Shown here one piece after another: positions 9,163 through 17,148 of a DNA stretch of 44,650 bases (the stretch's first letter is position 1; every line of letters starts with the position of its first letter). A program made the translations under genes and the position numbers. Below the pieces are notes generated by a model. That model searched no databases. It was given only the letters and a program-made list of their open reading frames with translations, and was not told the DNA's origin. Source of the DNA: Gammaproteobacteria bacterium (GTDB lineage Bacteria; Pseudomonadota; Gammaproteobacteria; Steroidobacterales; Steroidobacteraceae); NCBI GenBank assembly GCA_027315105.1, contig DAHUYP010000035.1:1-44650 (forward strand). The letters run 5' to 3'.

Positions 9163-10916
9163 ATGCTCTCGGGCGCCGACACGCCGAGCAGAGCCAGCCC
9201 ATTGCGGACCACCTGCTGTACGCCCAGGGCGAGCGCCAGGCGCGCGTTGCGCAGCGGCGCGTCGTCGACGATGAAGGTCGCGGCGTTGTACCAGGTGTGG
9301 AATGCATGGGCGAGGTCGCGCAGATAGTGCACCAGCGCATGCGGCGTGCGTGCGGCCGCCGCCTGGGCCACGATGTCCGGATAGCGCGCGAGCTCGCGCA
9401 CGGCCGCCTGTTCATGCGCGCCGTCGAGCCGTTCCATGTGCTCCAGCGCCACGGCCTGATCGTAGCGCAGCGCCCGCGCATCGAGCTGCTTCATGACGCT
9501 GGCGACCCGAGCGTGGGCGTATTGAACGTAATACACCGGATTCTCGTTGCTGCGCGACTTCGCCAGCTCGAGATCGAAATCGAGGTGTTGATCGTGGCTG
9601 CGCATCAGGTAGAACAGCCGGCAGGCGTCATTGCCGACCTCCGCGCGCAATTGCCGCAGCGTCACGAATTGTGCTTCGCGCTTGCCCATCGGGATCTTCT
9701 CGCCGCCGCGAAACAGGCTCACGAACTGGACCAGGCAGGCCTCCAGGCAATCACCCGGCTCGCCCATCGCCACCAGCGCGCCGCGCACCCGTGCCACGTA
9801 GCCGTGATGATCGGCTCCCAGCACGTCGATCAGCCGCTCGAAGCCGCGCTCGCGCTTCTGCAGGTGATAGGCGATATCCGGCGCGAAGTAGGTGTTCTGG
9901 CCGTTGGCGCGCACCAGCACCCGGTCCTCATCGTCGCCGAACTGGCTGGCGCGAAACCACAGCGCGCCCTCCTTGCGATACAACGTTCCGGCCGCCGCGA
10001 GCTTCTCGAGCGCATGCTCCACCGCGCCGCTGCGCGCGAGCTCGCGCTCCGAATACCAGCGATCGAATTCCACGCCGAACGCCGCCAGATCGTCGCGGAT
10101 ATCGCCGAGCATCGCGGCCAGCGAGAGCTCGAGCACCTGGTCGAATCCGCCCGCGCCCAGCAGGCTGCGCATGCGCTGGATCACGGCATCGATGTACTGC
10201 TCCTTGTCGCCTGCGGGCGCGTCGGCGGGCAGGTCGGAGAGCACCGCCGCGGCCGGATGCTGCAGTTCGCGGCCGCGGCGCTCGTACAGCTGCCGCGCGA
10301 TCGCGTGCACGTAGTCGCCGCGATAGCCGTTGGCCGGGAACGGCAGCGTCTCGCCGCAGTGCTCCAGGTAGCGCAGCCAGGTACTGGCCGTCAGTATGTC
10401 CATCTGGCGGCCGGCATCGTTGATGTAGTACTCGCAATGTACGCTGTGTCCCGTGGCGCGCAGCAGGTTCGCGAGCGTTGCCCCATAGGCCGCCTGGCGG
10501 CCGTGGCCGACGTGCAGCGGACCGGTCGGATTGGCCGAGACGAACTCCAGGATGACGCGTTGCCCGCGGGCGGCGTCGCTGCGACCGAAACGCTCGCGCT
10601 CGGCGAGCACCCGTCGCAGCACCGCGCCGTGTGCGGCGCGCGCCAGATGGAAATTGATGAAGCCTGCGCCCGCGACTTCAGCGCGCGCGAGGTCTGGACT
10701 GGCCGGCAACGCCGCGACCACGGCCCCGGCCAGTTCGCGCGGCGCGCGGCGCGCCAGCTTGGCCAGGCGCAGCGCAATGTTGCAGGTGTAGTCACCATGG
10801 CTGGCGTCGCGGCTGCGTTCGACGCTGATCCAGGCCGGGTCCACGGGGTCCGGCAGCACGCTGCCCGTCAGGGTCTTGAGTGCGTCGGCCACCAGACGCT
10901 CGAGCTCGCTCTTCAA
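9159..10916 (-). CDS. argS: Arginyl-tRNA synthetase
   Basis: Class I aminoacyl-tRNA synthetase that charges tRNA-Arg. The 585 aa product has the N-terminal Add-1 domain, the HIGH-like motif in NPTGPLHVGHGRQ near residue 120, a KMSK-equivalent MGKR in GGEKIPMGKREAQ, and the C-terminal DALR anticodon-binding domain ending in the family tail VRNGLALLGVSAPESM. The start is TTG: an in-frame TGA lies 15 bases upstream, no ATG or GTG lies between, and GAGG sits about 10 bases before the TTG. It is followed without a gap by the SPOR gene. Confidence 0.97.
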   Translation of the reverse strand: MKSELERLVADALKTLTGSVLPDPVDPAWISVERSRDASHGDYTCNIALRLAKLARRAPRELAGAVVAALPASPDLARAEVAGAGFINFHLARAAHGAVLRRVLAERERFGRSDAARGQRVILEFVSANPTGPLHVGHGRQAAYGATLANLLRATGHSVHCEYYINDAGRQMDILTASTWLRYLEHCGETLPFPANGYRGDYVHAIARQLYERRGRELQHPAAAVLSDLPADAPAGDKEQYIDAVIQRMRSLLGAGGFDQVLELSLAAMLGDIRDDLAAFGVEFDRWYSERELARSGAVEHALEKLAAAGTLYRKEGALWFRASQFGDDEDRVLVRANGQNTYFAPDIAYHLQKRERGFERLIDVLGADHHGYVARVRGALVAMGEPGDCLEACLVQFVSLFRGGEKIPMGKREAQFVTLRQLRAEVGNDACRLFYLMRSHDQHLDFDLELAKSRSNENPVYYVQYAHARVASVMKQLDARALRYDQAVALEHMERLDGAHEQAAVRELARYPDIVAQAAAARTPHALVHYLRDLAHAFHTWYNAATFIVDDAPLRNARLALALGVQQVVRNGLALLGVSAPESM

Positions 10917-11028
10917 CTCACGCCATCCTCAACATGCCCATTGATGCGTCGGGACCGGGAAGCGGCGCCCGACCGCGCCAAGATACACCGATCCCGCGGC
11001 GCTCGGTTGCAGGCCGCGCGGCGCGGTC

Positions 11029-13269
11029 TCACTGGATGTCGAGCGGGTCGACGTCGAGCGCATAGCGCACGCGGTGCGTGCGCGCCAGATCCTGCACCTG
11101 CGGCAACCAATCGTCGATGAAACGATGCAGCGGGCCGCGTTCGGCGGATTCGATCAGCAGCTGCGCATACTGGCGCCCGGCGCGCCGCGCCATGGCGGCG
11201 GCCACCGGGCCGAGCAGGCGCACCAGCGGCGCTGCCGGCGCCCGCGCGCGCGCGGCCGCCAGGAAATCCAGCGCCCCCTGGCTCGAGGGCGAGGATGCGC
11301 GCAGTAGCGCGAGACGGCCAAACGGCGGCCAGCGCGCCGCGGCGCGCTCCGCCAGCGCCGCACCGGCGAATCCCTCATAGCCTCCCGCCAGCAGGCGCTG
11401 CAACAACGGATGCTCGGGATACTCGGTCTGGATCAGCACCTCGCCCCGGGTGCGCTCGCGTCCGGCCCGCCCGGCAACCTGCACGATGGTCTGCGCGAGC
11501 CTCTCGGCGGCGCGAAAGTCGGTGCTGAACAGCCCCTGATCGGCATTGAGGACCACCACCAGGGACACGCCGGGGAAATGATGGCCCTTGGTGATCATCT
11601 GCGTGCCCACCACGATGCGCGCCGCGCCCGACAGTACGCTGTGGACGATGGACTCGAGCTCCCGCGCCCGTGGTGCGCTGTCGCGGTCGAGGCGGATCAG
11701 CGGCTCGAGCGGGAACAGCTCGCGCAGCGTTTCCTCGACGCGCTCGGTGCCCTGGCCCACGGGCTTGACCGCGAAGCCGCAGCGCAGGCAGTGCGCCGGC
11801 AGGGCTTCGGCGGCGCCGCAGTGATGGCAGCGCAGCTGGCCGCCGCTGCGATGCACGGTCAGCCGCGCATCGCAGGCGCGGCAGGGCGCAATCCAGCCAC
11901 ACGCCGTGCACAGCAGCGTCGGCGCATAGCCGCGGCGGTTGATGAACACCAGCACCTGGCCTCGTGCCGCGAGGTGCCGGCGGATCGCGTCGATGACCGG
12001 CGTGGACAGCCCATGGTGCGCGGCATGGGCCCGCAGGTCCACCAGCGCAAGCCGCGGCGCCTCGCTCTGGTCGGCTCGGCGCGGCAACCCCAGCGCACGG
12101 TAACGGCCGCGGTCGAGGTTGTGCAGCGTCTCAAAGGCGGGCGTGGCCGAGCCGAGCACGATCGGTAGCCGGTTCTGCTGTGCGCGCACCACCGCCAGGT
12201 CGCGCGCCGAGTAACGGCAGCCGCCATCCTGCTGCTTGAATGAGCTGTCGTGTTCCTCGTCCACCACGATCAGGCCCAGGTCGGGGAGCGGCGCGAACAC
12301 CGCCGAGCGCGTGCCGAGCACCACGCGCGCCGAGCCGAGGCGCGCGGCGCGCCACGCCGCCAGACGCTCGGCATCGCTCATACCGGAGTGCAGCACCGCC
12401 ATGCCGACGCCCAGCCGCCGGCGGAAGCGATCCACCAGCTGCGGCGTGAGTCCGATTTCGGGCACCAGCGCCAGCACGCTGCGGCCGCGCGCAATGGTGA
12501 GCTCGGCGCACTGCAGGTAGACCTCCGTCTTGCCGCTTCCGGTGGCACCCTGCAGCACGAACGCGGCGTAGTCGAGGCCGATGGCCGCGATCGCGGCCAC
12601 CGCGGCGCCCTGGGCCTCCGACAGCGCCGGCCGCGGCTCCGCGGCATCGCGGGGCGGCAGCGCGCTCGGGCCGGCCGCTTCGGCGCCCGCGAGCTCCAGG
12701 CATTCGATCCAGCCGCGCTGCCGCAATGCGCGCGCGGCATCGCGCCACTGGGGAAATCGGGCCGCCACCTGCGCGCTGCTCGCAGCGGGCGCGGCTGCGA
12801 CCAGGAATGCCAGCAGGGCCTGCTGCTTGGGTGCGCGGCGCCCGGCCCCGTCGGCAATCGCCTGCTGCCCCGCGCTCGTCACGCGCCAGCACTCGGCCAG
12901 GGCGGTCGCACTGGCGCCCTGGCGCAGCGCCTTGGGCAGCGCGGCGGCGATGACCTCACCGAGCGGGTGATGGTAATAGTCGGCGGTCCAGCGCAGCAGC
13001 TGCATCAGCGAGGCGTCGAACAATGGCGCCGTGTCGATGACTTCGTGCACCATCTTGAGCGCGGCCGGGCTGACCGAACTGTGCGCCGCATGCTCCACGA
13101 CGACGCCGATGGCCTCACGCCGGCCGACGGGCACGCGCACCCGCGAACCGATCGGAATATCGTGGCCAGCCATGCCGGCGGGTGGCAGATAATCGAACGA
13201 CAGGCGCAGGGGCGCGTCGATCACCACCCGCAAGACGGCAGCCGCCGGTCCAGGGTCTTCGCCCGTCAT
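11029..13269 (-). CDS. priA: Primosomal protein N' (replication restart helicase)
   Basis: 3'-5' DNA helicase that recognises stalled forks and reloads the replisome. The 746 aa product shows the N-terminal 3'-DNA-binding domain, Walker A GATGSGKTE near residue 241, DEEH in VVDEEHDSSFKQ near 335, and paired zinc-binding Cys clusters (CTACG, CRACD, CHHCG, CLRCG) at about 445-490. These are followed by helicase domain II (TQMITKGHHFPGVSLV) and the C-terminal domain. I chose the ATG at 13269, which starts MTGEDPGP just before the conserved LRVVIDAPL region; the longer in-frame start adds 30 Ser/Arg-rich residues running through the DnaA-box region. priA lies 112 bases upstream of argS. Confidence 0.96.
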   Translation of the reverse strand: MTGEDPGPAAAVLRVVIDAPLRLSFDYLPPAGMAGHDIPIGSRVRVPVGRREAIGVVVEHAAHSSVSPAALKMVHEVIDTAPLFDASLMQLLRWTADYYHHPLGEVIAAALPKALRQGASATALAECWRVTSAGQQAIADGAGRRAPKQQALLAFLVAAAPAASSAQVAARFPQWRDAARALRQRGWIECLELAGAEAAGPSALPPRDAAEPRPALSEAQGAAVAAIAAIGLDYAAFVLQGATGSGKTEVYLQCAELTIARGRSVLALVPEIGLTPQLVDRFRRRLGVGMAVLHSGMSDAERLAAWRAARLGSARVVLGTRSAVFAPLPDLGLIVVDEEHDSSFKQQDGGCRYSARDLAVVRAQQNRLPIVLGSATPAFETLHNLDRGRYRALGLPRRADQSEAPRLALVDLRAHAAHHGLSTPVIDAIRRHLAARGQVLVFINRRGYAPTLLCTACGWIAPCRACDARLTVHRSGGQLRCHHCGAAEALPAHCLRCGFAVKPVGQGTERVEETLRELFPLEPLIRLDRDSAPRARELESIVHSVLSGAARIVVGTQMITKGHHFPGVSLVVVLNADQGLFSTDFRAAERLAQTIVQVAGRAGRERTRGEVLIQTEYPEHPLLQRLLAGGYEGFAGAALAERAAARWPPFGRLALLRASSPSSQGALDFLAAARARAPAAPLVRLLGPVAAAMARRAGRQYAQLLIESAERGPLHRFIDDWLPQVQDLARTHRVRYALDVDPLDIQ

Positions 13270-13278
13270 TGTGGATAA
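13270..13278 (-). promoter_or_regulatory. Perfect DnaA box abutting the priA start
   Basis: The plus strand reads TGTGGATAA, exact complement of the consensus DnaA box TTATCCACA, directly adjacent to the priA start codon. A second, weaker copy (TGTGGACAG, two mismatches) begins 12 bases further out at 13282, about one helical turn away. A DnaA dimer here would sit over the priA translation start and 5' leader. Function is inferred from sequence only. Confidence 0.5.
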
Positions 13279-13351
13279 GTCTGTGGACAGCGATGGCTGC
13301 CAGCGCGAAATTGGCTTGCTTTCACGGTGGTTAGAGCGCTTTGACTGAAAT

Positions 13352-13379
13352 TTGATCAACTTGAAAAGATCAATATTAT
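13352..13379 (+). promoter_or_regulatory. Candidate sigma70 promoter of the sigma-factor operon
   Basis: TTGATC (13352-13357, 4/6) is followed after 16 bases by TATTAT (13374-13379, 5/6). The -35 is part of an inverted repeat TTGATC...GATCAA with a 10-base spacer, which could be an operator overlapping the promoter. Transcription from here leaves a leader of about 190 bases before the ATG at 13571. Confidence 0.45.
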
Positions 13380-13570
13380 CAGATAGTTAAGCGAAACAGT
13401 TGCCCTCCTGGGTGCTGCAATTCGGTGTCCGAGAGCGGGAAATTCCCCGCCCTATAGCTTAAGTGGATGATTTTCGCGGCCCTAAGGCCGTTCGAATCGT
13501 TGTCAACCAAAACCATTCGTGCGCCGTTGTGCTGCCGTGGAGTCGATTCCCACGCAGCGGATGCCGGCGA

Positions 13571-14191
13571 ATGGCTGCCTTTGCTACCCTTATCTCACAA
13601 ACGGCTGATCTGATCCCGTCCGGGAAGGCCCATTTGCGTGATACGACCCAGGATGGCGCACGAACGCTGGACGCGTTTCTGATCAGCGTAGAGCGCAAGG
13701 CTTTCAAGATCGCACAGCTCGCGCTCCGCCACGAGGCGGACGCGCTCGACGTGGTGCAGGACGCCATGCTGCAGCTGAGCTCGCGTTACGCCTCGCGGCC
13801 GGCCGACGAATGGAGGCCGTTGTTCTACCGGATTCTGGAGAATCGGATCCGCGACGTGCAGCGGCGACGGGCGGTACGCAACCGCGTGATGGCCTTCCTG
13901 CCCTGGCGCGCCGACGAAGAGGACCAGGAATCCGACCCCATCGCCCAGGCCGTGGACCGCTCACCGGCGCCACCGGCGCAGCTCGAATCGGATGAGATGC
14001 TGGGAGCGCTGGAGCGGGCTTTGACTGCGCTGCCGAATCGGCAGCGCCAGGCCTTCCTGCTGCGCAACTTCGAGGGCCTGGACGTCGCGGCCACCGCAGT
14101 GGCGATGAAATGTTCGGAGGGCAGCGTCAAAACGCATTATTTCCGCGCCATTCAGGCGCTGCGCTCGAAGCTCGGAGAGTTCTGGACATGA
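13571..14191 (+). CDS. Sigma-70 family RNA polymerase sigma factor (ECF-like)
   Basis: Alternative sigma factor of two-domain ECF size, 206 aa from this start. Region 2 covers about residues 25-95 (LDAFLISVERKAFKIAQLAL, then DALDVVQDAMLQL, the core-binding and -10 recognition helices). Region 4 covers about 145-205 (ALPNRQRQAFLLRNFEGLDVAATAVAMKCSEGSVKTHYFRA, split here into its two helices), with a helix-turn-helix for -35 recognition. An acidic linker (DEEDQESDP) separates them. The start is uncertain: ATG 13571 is my choice; TTG 13634 has a better ribosome site (GGGAAGG) and begins exactly at the conserved domain, and GTG 13463 is the longest option. Its stop overlaps the next gene by ATGA. 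The operon context suggests the product of the next gene regulates it. Confidence 0.9.
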   Translation: MAAFATLISQTADLIPSGKAHLRDTTQDGARTLDAFLISVERKAFKIAQLALRHEADALDVVQDAMLQLSSRYASRPADEWRPLFYRILENRIRDVQRRRAVRNRVMAFLPWRADEEDQESDPIAQAVDRSPAPPAQLESDEMLGALERALTALPNRQRQAFLLRNFEGLDVAATAVAMKCSEGSVKTHYFRAIQALRSKLGEFWT

Positions 14192-14592
14192 AGGCCGACC
14201 AGACGCACCCGGAGAGCAGCGAGTTCGAGCGGCGCACCCGCGTGCTGCTGAACGACAGTGCCGCGCGTCTGCCGGCCGCGGTGCGCTCGAGGCTCACGCA
14301 GGCGCGCTACGCCGCCTTGGCGGCGTGCGGGGCGCGCCGGCCGAGTCTTGCGCGCCGCTGGGTCCCCGCGGGGGCCTTGGCGGCGGCGGCGCTGGCGTTG
14401 CTGCTGGTGGGAGTCCCTGGCGGCAAGAAGTCGCTCGAGACTCCGGCCGCCAACGCCGGGCTGGAAGACATCGAACTGCTGACCGACAGCGATGCGGTAC
14501 CGCTCAACGGTGACCAGGACGTCGACTATGACTTTTACGAGTGGGCAGCGGGCGAGGCTACCGGCCCGACGTCGCCGTCGGTCGGATCGTGA
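14188..14592 (+). CDS. DUF3619-like single-pass membrane protein, possible anti-sigma factor
   Basis: A 134 aa protein with a charged cytoplasmic N-terminal half (FERRTRVLLNDSAARLPAAVRSRL), one membrane helix (about residues 62-80, ALAAAALALLLVGV) and an acidic C-terminus with a conserved-looking ELLTDSDAVPLNGDQDVDYD segment followed by FYEWAA. Size and topology match DUF3619-like proteins found next to sigma factors. ATG overlaps the sigma gene stop (ATGA). The layout of cytoplasmic helical part, TM and extracytoplasmic acidic tail is that of an anti-sigma factor, but I see no ZAS/HxxxCxxC zinc motif, so the anti-sigma role is inference. Confidence 0.75.
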   Translation: MKADQTHPESSEFERRTRVLLNDSAARLPAAVRSRLTQARYAALAACGARRPSLARRWVPAGALAAAALALLLVGVPGGKKSLETPAANAGLEDIELLTDSDAVPLNGDQDVDYDFYEWAAGEATGPTSPSVGS

Positions 14593-14897
14593 GGGCGCGG
14601 GACTGCGCACTCGCACTCGGTTTGAGCGGCCTGGCGACGCTGTCGCCGTTGTGCGCGGCGGACAAGCCGGTCGATGACGGCCTGCTCGAATTCCTCGGCT
14701 CGGTAGATTCCGAAGACACGAACTGGCATGACTATCTGGCGCGAACCGATATCGACAAGGTCGCCCGGCGCGCCGCCGATGCGCGCGGCAATCCGGGCGC
14801 GCGTTCGCCGCCGCCGTCCCCGCCCGCCGCACCGCCGCCGACGCCGCGCCCGGATCCGGGCGGACCTGAGCCGAACGGCCAGGTAGGCCATCCATGA
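14589..14897 (+). CDS. Small exported protein of the sigma-factor operon
   Basis: I recognise no named family. From the GTG that overlaps the preceding stop (GTGA) it encodes 102 aa: a signal peptide (CALALGLSGLATLSPLCAA), a short acidic core with DGLLEFLGSVDSEDTNWHDY, and a Pro-rich C-terminal tail (alternating PP and charged residues). The acidic core resembles conserved hypothetical proteins that lie between DUF3619 and DUF3106 genes. ATGA overlap with the next gene indicates coupled translation. An ATG at 14541 would add 16 residues before the signal peptide and is less likely. Confidence 0.65.
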   Translation: MRARDCALALGLSGLATLSPLCAADKPVDDGLLEFLGSVDSEDTNWHDYLARTDIDKVARRAADARGNPGARSPPPSPPAAPPPTPRPDPGGPEPNGQVGHP

Positions 14898-15436
14898 GAG
14901 CGAGTTGCGCGCTGTTGGCGACGCTGCTGCTGGCCGCGGCCGCGCCCGGCTGGGCTCAGGCTCCTCCTCAGCAGGGGCAGCAGCAGGGGCAGCCGACGGC
15001 GAGCGTTGCGTGGTCCTCGATGTCGGCGCAGCAGCAGCAGCTGCTGGGCCGCTTCCAGGGCAATTGGGAAGGATTGCCTGCCGAGCGGCAGCAGGCGCTG
15101 GCAAACGGTGCATCGCGCTGGCTGTCGATGACGCCGGAGCAGCGCGGCAACGCGCGTGATCGGTTTCAGTCCTGGCAGAAGCTGCCGCCGGAGCAGCAGG
15201 CATTGATTCGCGAGCGCTGGCAGCGCTTCCAGCAGCTATCGCCCGAACAGCAGCAGGCCGTGCGGCAGAATTTTCGCGCCTTCTCGCGGCTGCCGCCCGA
15301 ACAACGCGCACGGTTGCGCCAGCGCTGGCTCAATGCGACTCCCCAGCAGCGCCGGCAGATGCTGCAGCAGACGCGCCAACAGCGTTCGGAGCGCCAGCGC
15401 CAGCGTCAGCTGCGGCGCGCGCCGCGATTGCATTGA
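14894..15436 (+). CDS. DUF3106 periplasmic repeat protein
   Basis: A 180 aa exported protein: signal peptide ending near WAQA (residue 22), a Gln-rich linker, then 4-5 imperfect repeats of about 23 residues built on W/F-x-x-L-PPEQ (for example FQSWQKLPPEQQALIRERW and FQQLSPEQQQAVRQNFRAF), and a very basic Arg/Gln tail. This matches DUF3106. The LxPEQ repeats recall the LTxxQ repeats of the Spy/CpxP periplasmic chaperones, which suggests an envelope-stress role, though homology to them is not shown. It is the last gene of the sigma operon and faces pntB 15 bases away. Confidence 0.82.
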   Translation: MRASCALLATLLLAAAAPGWAQAPPQQGQQQGQPTASVAWSSMSAQQQQLLGRFQGNWEGLPAERQQALANGASRWLSMTPEQRGNARDRFQSWQKLPPEQQALIRERWQRFQQLSPEQQQAVRQNFRAFSRLPPEQRARLRQRWLNATPQQRRQMLQQTRQQRSERQRQRQLRRAPRLH

Positions 15437-15451
15437 CGGCGCGCCATCCGG

Positions 15452-16840
15452 TCACACCGATTTGACGGCGGCGATGAGCGCCGACGCCGCGGCCTGCCCG
15501 TCGCCGTACAGCATGCGCGTATTGTCCAGATAGAACAGCGCGTTCTCGATGCCGGAAAAGCCGGCGCCCTGACCGCGCTTGATGACGATCACGTTCCTGG
15601 CCTTGTCGGCATTGAGGATCGGCATGCCGTAGATCGGGCTGGACTTGTCGTTTCGAGCCACCGGGTTGACGACATCGTTGGCGCCGATGATCAGCGCCAC
15701 ATCGGCCGTCTCGAACTCGGCGTTGATCTCGTCCAGGTCGGCAATCAGGTCATAGGGCACGCCGGCCTCGGCGAGCAGCACGTTCATGTGCCCGGGCATG
15801 CGTCCGGCGACCGGGTGGATCGCAAAGCGCACCGTGACGCCTCTATCGATCAGCAGCTGACACAGCTCCCAGACCTTGTGCTGCGCCTGCGCGACGGCCA
15901 TGCCGTAGCCCGGCACGATGATGACTTTCTGCGCGAACGCCATCATCACACCGGCGTCGGCCGCCTCGATGGGCTTGAGGCTGCCCTGGACTTCGGTGGC
16001 GGTGGCGCTGCCGCCGGTGTCGCCGAACCCGGAGAACAGCACGTTGGCCAGCGAGCGGTTCATGGCCTTGGCCATCAATTGCGTCAGCAGCGTGCCGGCC
16101 GAGCCGACCACCGTACCGGCGATGATCATGGCGGCGTTGCCGAGCACGAAGCCCTCGAACGCGACCGCGAGTCCCGTGAGGGCGTTGTAGAGCGAAATCA
16201 CCACCGGCATGTCGGCGCCGCCGATCGGCAGCGTCATCGACAGGCCGAGCAGCAGCGACAACACGAACAGACCCGTGACCACGCCGGCGGCGTCGTTGAA
16301 GCCGGTCGCGATGAGCGCGCCGAGCAGCAGGGCAGCCGCGAGAATCAGCAGGTTGAGCACCTGCTGGCCGCCGAAACGCAGCGACTTGCGGATCAGTCCC
16401 TGCAGCTTGCCGAAGGCGATCAGGCTGCCGCTGAAGGAGACCGCGCCAATGATGCCGCCGACCACCGCCAGCGTGGCGCCCGAGGTCGTGACTTCCCCGC
16501 CGCGGTACAGTTCCACCGCGGCAATCGCCGCGGCCGCGCCGCCGCCCATGCCGTTGTAGAGCGCGATCATCTGCGGCATGTCCGTCATGGCGACACGCCG
16601 CCCGGTGATCCAGGCGAACACGCCGCCGATCACCACGGCGGTGATGATCCACGGATAGTTCGTCATGCCCGGATACATGAAGGTCGCCAGCGTCGCCACC
16701 AGCATGCCGGCGCCGGCCCAGAGGATGCCGCTGCGCGCCGTAACCGGGGAGCTCATGCGCTTGAGCCCCATGATGAACAGGAAGGCGGTCAGCAGGTAGC
16801 TCGCCTGGATCAGCGCAGTGGCGCTGAATTGGAGGTCCAT
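15452..16840 (-). CDS. pntB: NAD(P) transhydrogenase subunit beta
   Basis: Membrane and NADP(H)-binding subunit of the proton-translocating transhydrogenase, which uses the proton gradient to drive NADP+ reduction by NADH. The first 280 or so of 462 residues are about nine hydrophobic helices. The C-terminal dIII domain binds NADP(H) (IVPGYGMAVAQAQH, GRMPGHMNVLLAEAGVPYD, and KRGQGAGFSGIENALFY near the end). Length is normal. Its ATG overlaps the pntAB stop by one base (TGATG), with GGAG-like sequence within the upstream gene. Confidence 0.97.
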   Translation of the reverse strand: MDLQFSATALIQASYLLTAFLFIMGLKRMSSPVTARSGILWAGAGMLVATLATFMYPGMTNYPWIITAVVIGGVFAWITGRRVAMTDMPQMIALYNGMGGGAAAAIAAVELYRGGEVTTSGATLAVVGGIIGAVSFSGSLIAFGKLQGLIRKSLRFGGQQVLNLLILAAALLLGALIATGFNDAAGVVTGLFVLSLLLGLSMTLPIGGADMPVVISLYNALTGLAVAFEGFVLGNAAMIIAGTVVGSAGTLLTQLMAKAMNRSLANVLFSGFGDTGGSATATEVQGSLKPIEAADAGVMMAFAQKVIIVPGYGMAVAQAQHKVWELCQLLIDRGVTVRFAIHPVAGRMPGHMNVLLAEAGVPYDLIADLDEINAEFETADVALIIGANDVVNPVARNDKSSPIYGMPILNADKARNVIVIKRGQGAGFSGIENALFYLDNTRMLYGDGQAAASALIAAVKSV

Positions 16841-17148
16841 CAGTGTCTCCCCTTGGCACCGCCACGCTTGTCGCCGCTGGATTTGAACATCTCCAGCATG
16901 CGCTCGGTCACCGCATAGCCGCCGACCGCATTGCCGGCGGCGAGCAGCACGCCGACGAAGCCGATGACCTGCTCGAGCGTCGTGCCCGCCGAGCCCAGCG
17001 CGACCATCGCGCCGACCAGCACGATGCCGTGCACGAAGTTGGAGCCGGACATCAGCGGCGTATGCAGGATGACCGGCACGCGGGCGATCACTTCGTAGCC
17101 CGTGAATGCGGCCAGCATGAAAATGTACAAGGCGACGATCCCGGTCAT
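16840..17148 (-). CDS. pntAB: NAD(P) transhydrogenase subunit alpha, membrane part
   Basis: The 102 aa membrane (dII) half of a split alpha subunit, with three or four hydrophobic helices (MTGIVALYIFMLAAFTGYEV, HTPLMSGSNFVHGIVLVGAM, VIGFVGVLLAAGNAVGGYAV). In E. coli this is the C-terminal end of PntA; here it is a separate gene, as in the three-subunit Rhodospirillum-type enzyme. I chose ATG 17148, which overlaps the pntAA stop by four bases, over a longer ORF that starts in pntAA. The C-terminus is Lys/Gly-rich. Confidence 0.93.
   Translation of the reverse strand: MTGIVALYIFMLAAFTGYEVIARVPVILHTPLMSGSNFVHGIVLVGAMVALGSAGTTLEQVIGFVGVLLAAGNAVGGYAVTERMLEMFKSSGDKRGGAKGRH

Larger units (their letters stand above)
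13270..13570. other. Intergenic region between priA and the sigma-factor operon
   Basis: About 300 bases separating divergent priA and the sigma operon. The first 30 bases hold the DnaA-box pair. Positions 13340-13400 form the most AT-rich stretch seen in the window, with nested TTGATC / GATCAA repeats and the best sigma70 promoter candidate. The last 100 bases (13450-13570) are GC-rich, contain a TTCGAAT that resembles a T-loop but is not a tRNA, and may hold the first codons of the sigma gene if it starts at GTG 13463. Confidence 0.6.

Noticed and set aside
13446..13520. tRNA-like stretch with TAGCTTAAG and TTCGAAT
   Set aside because: The T-loop-like sequence is present but the flanking T stem (GGCCG / CGTTG) does not pair properly, no acceptor stem closes and no anticodon arm fits.
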